Assembly: GCA_007124415.1 (NCBI GenBank)
Contig: SLFE01000020.1
Location: forward strand, 1-9,170
DNA length: 9,170 nucleotides
From: Waddliaceae bacterium
GTDB taxonomy: Bacteria > Chlamydiota > Chlamydiia > Chlamydiales > SLFE01
Direction: 5' to 3'
The position numbers and the translations under genes were made by a program. The stretch's first letter is position 1. Each line of letters opens with the position of its first letter. A model generated the notes under the pieces. The model was not told the DNA's origin, made no database searches, and saw only the letters and a list, made by a program, of their open reading frames with translations. Of this stretch, positions 7,212 through 9,170 are shown piece after piece.

Positions 7212-7655
7212 ATGGATGAACACTTAGGTCTTGACCTTTCCGGCAAACACCGCGACACCTTCCTTCAGCGTCTCCACTTTTTCATCAAATTGGCCTTGAG
7301 GATTCTTTCAGTTCTCATGGTTGTCGTGATTGTGTGGGGCGTCTTAGATGTCTGCTGGCTTCTTTATACCAAGATATGGGAAGAGCCGAAATACCTGCTC
7401 GACATCAACGACATGTTCGCCACCTTCGGCGCCTTTCTCGCGGTTTTGATCGCGATCGAAATTTTCGTCAACATCGTTCTTTACCTAAAGGACAACGTGA
7501 TCCATGTGAAGCTTGTCGTCGCTACAGCCCTTATGGCTGTTTCCCGAAAAATCATCGTCATGGACTACGAGTATATTGAACCGGCCTATGTCCTGGCCTC
7601 GGCAGTGGCGATTTTCGCTTTGGGAATCACCTACCGTCTTGTAACCGAACCCTAG
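7212..7655 (+). CDS. PsiE-family (phosphate-starvation-inducible E) membrane protein, copy 1
   Basis: A 147-residue inner-membrane protein with four predicted helices (about 25-51, 69-91, 98-116 and 124-144). The pattern IEIFVNIVLYLKDNVIHVKL followed by ALMAVSRKIIVMDYE and a final SAVAIFALGITYRLV helix matches the PsiE family, where E. coli PsiE has the comparable IEF...HFPLRY...ITAIVRLIIVDH order. The family's molecular function is unknown. The name comes from phosphate-starvation induction in E. coli, and the absence of a Pho box here gives no reason to assume the same control. AAGGAG lies 8 bases before the ATG. It is the first gene of a two-gene operon, followed after 17 bases by a paralogue with about 85% identity. 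Confidence 0.85.
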   Translation: MDEHLGLDLSGKHRDTFLQRLHFFIKLALRILSVLMVVVIVWGVLDVCWLLYTKIWEEPKYLLDINDMFATFGAFLAVLIAIEIFVNIVLYLKDNVIHVKLVVATALMAVSRKIIVMDYEYIEPAYVLASAVAIFALGITYRLVTEP

Positions 7656-8113
7656 TTTAAGGAGTTGCTATCATGGGAGAACACTTAGGTCTCGACCTTT
7701 CAGGGGAGCAGAAAGACAGCTTTCTCAAATACCTTCATTTCTTCATTAAGCTTGCTCTCAGGGTGCTTGCGGTTCTGATGTGCGTTGTGATCGTCTGGAG
7801 CGTTGTCGATGTCTGCTATATCCTATACACCAAGATATGGGAAGAGCCGAAATACCTGCTCAACATCAACGATATGTTCGCCACCTTCGGCGCCTTTTTG
7901 GCTGTTGTGATCGGAATTGAGATCTTCGTAAATATCGTTTTCTACCTTAAAGAGAACGTGATTCATGTCAAGCTTGTTGTCGCAACGGCCCTTATGGCCG
8001 TCTCCCGAAAAATCATTGTGATGGACTACGAATACATTGAGCCGGCCTATGTGCTCGCCTCGGCAGCCTCCATTTTCGCCCTGGGGATCACCTACAGGCT
8101 CGTCACCGAGAAA
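7212..8113 (+). repeat. tandem gene duplication (PsiE pair)
   Basis: Bases 7212-7652 and 7673-8113 are direct repeats that align codon for codon without gaps. The ribosome binding sites are also repeated (AAGGAG plus an 8-base spacer). Within the repeat, 7368-7436 and 7829-7897 differ at only 2 of 69 bases, while flanking codons carry many synonymous changes. Confidence 0.85.
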
Positions 8114-8164
8114 CATTTAAACATTAATGAAGAGCTAGCCTCCTCGAACGAGAGCAAAGACTAG
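7673..8164 (+). CDS. PsiE-family membrane protein, copy 2 with extended C-terminal tail
   Basis: A 163-residue paralogue of the preceding gene: 125 of the first 147 residues are identical. A 37-residue stretch (Asn95-Ala131, third helix and its exit loop, including SRKIIVMDYEYIEPAY) is fully identical. Most changes are conservative and lie near the N-terminus or in helices 1 and 2. It differs from copy 1 by a hydrophilic tail of about 17 residues (KHLNINEELASSNESKD), likely cytoplasmic or periplasmic and available for partner binding. AAGGAG lies 8 bases upstream. The last 30 bases overlap, on the opposite strand, the end of a 30-codon gene. The pair may form hetero-oligomers; that is inference. 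Confidence 0.85.
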   Translation: MGEHLGLDLSGEQKDSFLKYLHFFIKLALRVLAVLMCVVIVWSVVDVCYILYTKIWEEPKYLLNINDMFATFGAFLAVVIGIEIFVNIVFYLKENVIHVKLVVATALMAVSRKIIVMDYEYIEPAYVLASAASIFALGITYRLVTEKHLNINEELASSNESKD

Positions 8165-8227
8165 CGAGGCAGCCAAAGCAATCAGGCAGATGGCGCCGAT
8201 TAAAAGAAATTTATAGGTTATCCGCAT
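8135..8227 (-). CDS. 30-residue single-helix membrane peptide behind the reductase gene
   Basis: A short frame, ATG 8227 to TAG 8135, encodes 30 residues: a basic start (MRITYK), one hydrophobic helix (FLLIGAICLIALAASLVFALV) and the tail RGG. Support comes from AAAGGA placed 8 bases before the ATG and from the position 19 bases after the reductase stop on the same strand, which suggests co-transcription. Small one-helix proteins often act as accessory or assembly subunits of membrane redox complexes, so a partner role for the reductase is a reasonable but untested inference. It could also be read as a lone signal-like peptide. Its end overlaps the 3' end of PsiE copy 2 by 30 bases. No family is recognised. 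Confidence 0.5.
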   Translation of the reverse strand: MRITYKFLLIGAICLIALAASLVFALVRGG

Positions 8228-8246
8228 GTGCCTTGTCCTTTAATCA

Positions 8247-9170
8247 TTAAACTAACTCGAACAGCTCCGAATGAATTTTCCAGTAGGGAATCGACAGACT
8301 CTTAAGCGATTCGTCAATCGCTTTTTTCATCGGAGGAGGCCCGCAAAAGAAGTATTCAAGCTCCTCCCTCTCTTTGGGAAGGTGTTCATCCAAAAGCTTT
8401 TGGTCGACAAATCCCGTTGCCCCCTTCCACGACTCCGTAGGTCGGGCAGCGGCGATCACGACTTTAAGGTTCATTTGCTCTTCAAGTCGCTTCAAATCCT
8501 CGCCGAATGCCAAGTCCTCTTCATTCTGTATTCCATAAAAAAGCAAGAAGGGTCGCTCGTCTTTTCTGTCGGCCAGCGTCCTAAGCATTGAGATCATCGG
8601 GGTGATGCCTATTCCTCCGGCAATGAAAACAGCCCCCTTCGCATCGGGAAAATAGTCGATCGTAAAGGAGCCGTAGGGGCCGTCGACATAGGCGACAGAG
8701 TTGACAGGAAAATCTTTAATTCGACTTGTGTAGTCTCCCAACTCCTTGATGGTGAAGCTTAAAGGATTTGTCTTAGTTGCGCTCGAGGACATGGTAAACG
8801 GGTGGTCCTCAAAGTGGTAGGGGGACTGTCCGAGAATCAGCCAGGCCAGCTGTCCCGGATAGAATTCGAACCCCTGGTGGCCTATAGCCTCGAGAGTGAC
8901 CGTCCAGCAGCGGTCGGACTCTTCACGGATGTCTGAGATTCGCCACGGCTTGTGGGCGAGCATCACCGGTTTGATCTTTCTTGTGTAGAGCAGGCATAAA
9001 AGGACGATTATAGCTGTGCTACCCCAAAGAATTTGCTTCAGCGGACTGTCCACATAGTAGCCAACAGCCGCCACGTGGGCATAGGAGAAGCCGATAATTG
9101 TAATGCCAAGAATCCAATGGAGGATCCTCCAGATTTCGTAGTCGAGGGAAAGGGCTTTTCTAAACAGGGA
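8247..9170 (-). CDS. ferric reductase/NADPH oxidase-like flavocytochrome, C-terminal 307 residues (5' end outside window)
   Basis: The frame stays open from the stop at 8247 to the right edge, so the start is missing. A GTG at 9074 is in frame but lies inside a transmembrane helix and is not the start. Visible residues 16-38 carry the haem-binding pair His18-x13-His32 of ferric-reductase-like membrane domains, preceded by YEIWR; another helix spans about 45-62. A ferredoxin-reductase-type module follows: FAD-binding HPFTMSSS (123-130), DGPYG (163-167), NAD(P)-binding GGIGITPM (185-192), CGPPPM (276-281) and the terminal HSELFELV. Such enzymes pass electrons from NAD(P)H through FAD and haem across the membrane to ferric iron or oxygen. 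The substrate here is not known. A one-helix peptide gene follows immediately downstream. Confidence 0.9.
   Translation of the reverse strand, partial: SLFRKALSLDYEIWRILHWILGITIIGFSYAHVAAVGYYVDSPLKQILWGSTAIIVLLCLLYTRKIKPVMLAHKPWRISDIREESDRCWTVTLEAIGHQGFEFYPGQLAWLILGQSPYHFEDHPFTMSSSATKTNPLSFTIKELGDYTSRIKDFPVNSVAYVDGPYGSFTIDYFPDAKGAVFIAGGIGITPMISMLRTLADRKDERPFLLFYGIQNEEDLAFGEDLKRLEEQMNLKVVIAAARPTESWKGATGFVDQKLLDEHLPKEREELEYFFCGPPPMKKAIDESLKSLSIPYWKIHSELFELV
8304..8327 (+). terminator. intrinsic terminator for the PsiE operon, inside the reductase gene
   Basis: AAGCGATT, loop CGTC and AATCGCTT (8304-8323) form a perfect 8-base-pair stem, and six T (8322-8327) follow on the plus strand only. It lies 140 bases after the PsiE copy 2 stop. 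The same bases encode KAIDESL in the reductase on the minus strand, so coding constraint alone may explain them. The stem has only three GC pairs and is of modest strength. Confidence 0.5.

Noticed and set aside
8247..9074. GTG at 9074 as the start of the reductase gene
   Set aside because: The frame continues upstream to the window edge and encodes YEIWR and the first haem-ligand histidine of the His-x13-His pair, so the gene is 5'-truncated by the window, not short.

Overview
The window is a compact bacterial chromosome segment of medium GC content. It most resembles an environmental chlamydia of the Parachlamydiales (Waddlia- or Criblamydiaceae-like). The evidence is indirect: a SWIM-domain SNF2 helicase of about 1,240 residues of the type carried by chlamydiae, a short protein with two adjacent C-terminal hydrophobic segments like chlamydial inclusion-membrane proteins, and several secreted or membrane proteins that I cannot place. 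No rRNA, tRNA, CRISPR array, transposase or phage gene is visible, and no stretch above 300 bases lacks a gene.

Layout, left to right. (1) Bases 1-804, minus strand: the N-terminal 268 codons of an exported coiled-coil protein, possibly the sensor part of an MscS-family channel; it runs off the left edge. (2) Bases 900-1466, plus strand: a secreted protein of unknown function, divergent from the first gene and tail-to-tail with the next, overlapping it by 28 bases. (3) Bases 1439-7073, minus strand: a likely three-gene operon. In transcription order it holds a small hydrophobic protein (7073-6642), the SNF2/SWIM helicase (6670-2936, overlapping its upstream neighbour by 29 bases) and a 12-helix histidine-bearing membrane protein (2896-1439), which probably starts at a TTG. 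An extended -10 promoter lies ahead of the first gene. (4) Bases 7212-8164, plus strand: two tandem PsiE-family membrane proteins, about 85% identical, each with an AAGGAG ribosome binding site. (5) Bases 8135-9170, minus strand: the C-terminal 307 residues of a ferric-reductase/NADPH-oxidase-like flavocytochrome, followed 19 bases later by a 30-codon one-helix membrane peptide with a good ribosome binding site.

The best leads for a second look are: an array of four or five repeats of about 90 residues in the helicase's N-terminal half; the unannotated 30-residue membrane peptide behind the reductase; the orphan 12-helix membrane protein co-transcribed with a helicase; the PsiE duplication with an almost unchanged 69-base block; and an intrinsic terminator for the PsiE operon inside the opposing reductase gene, which would make the PsiE transcript antisense to the whole small gene. 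Nothing ties these genes into one pathway. The haem/flavin reductase and the histidine-rich 12-helix protein hint at membrane redox chemistry, but that is inference.
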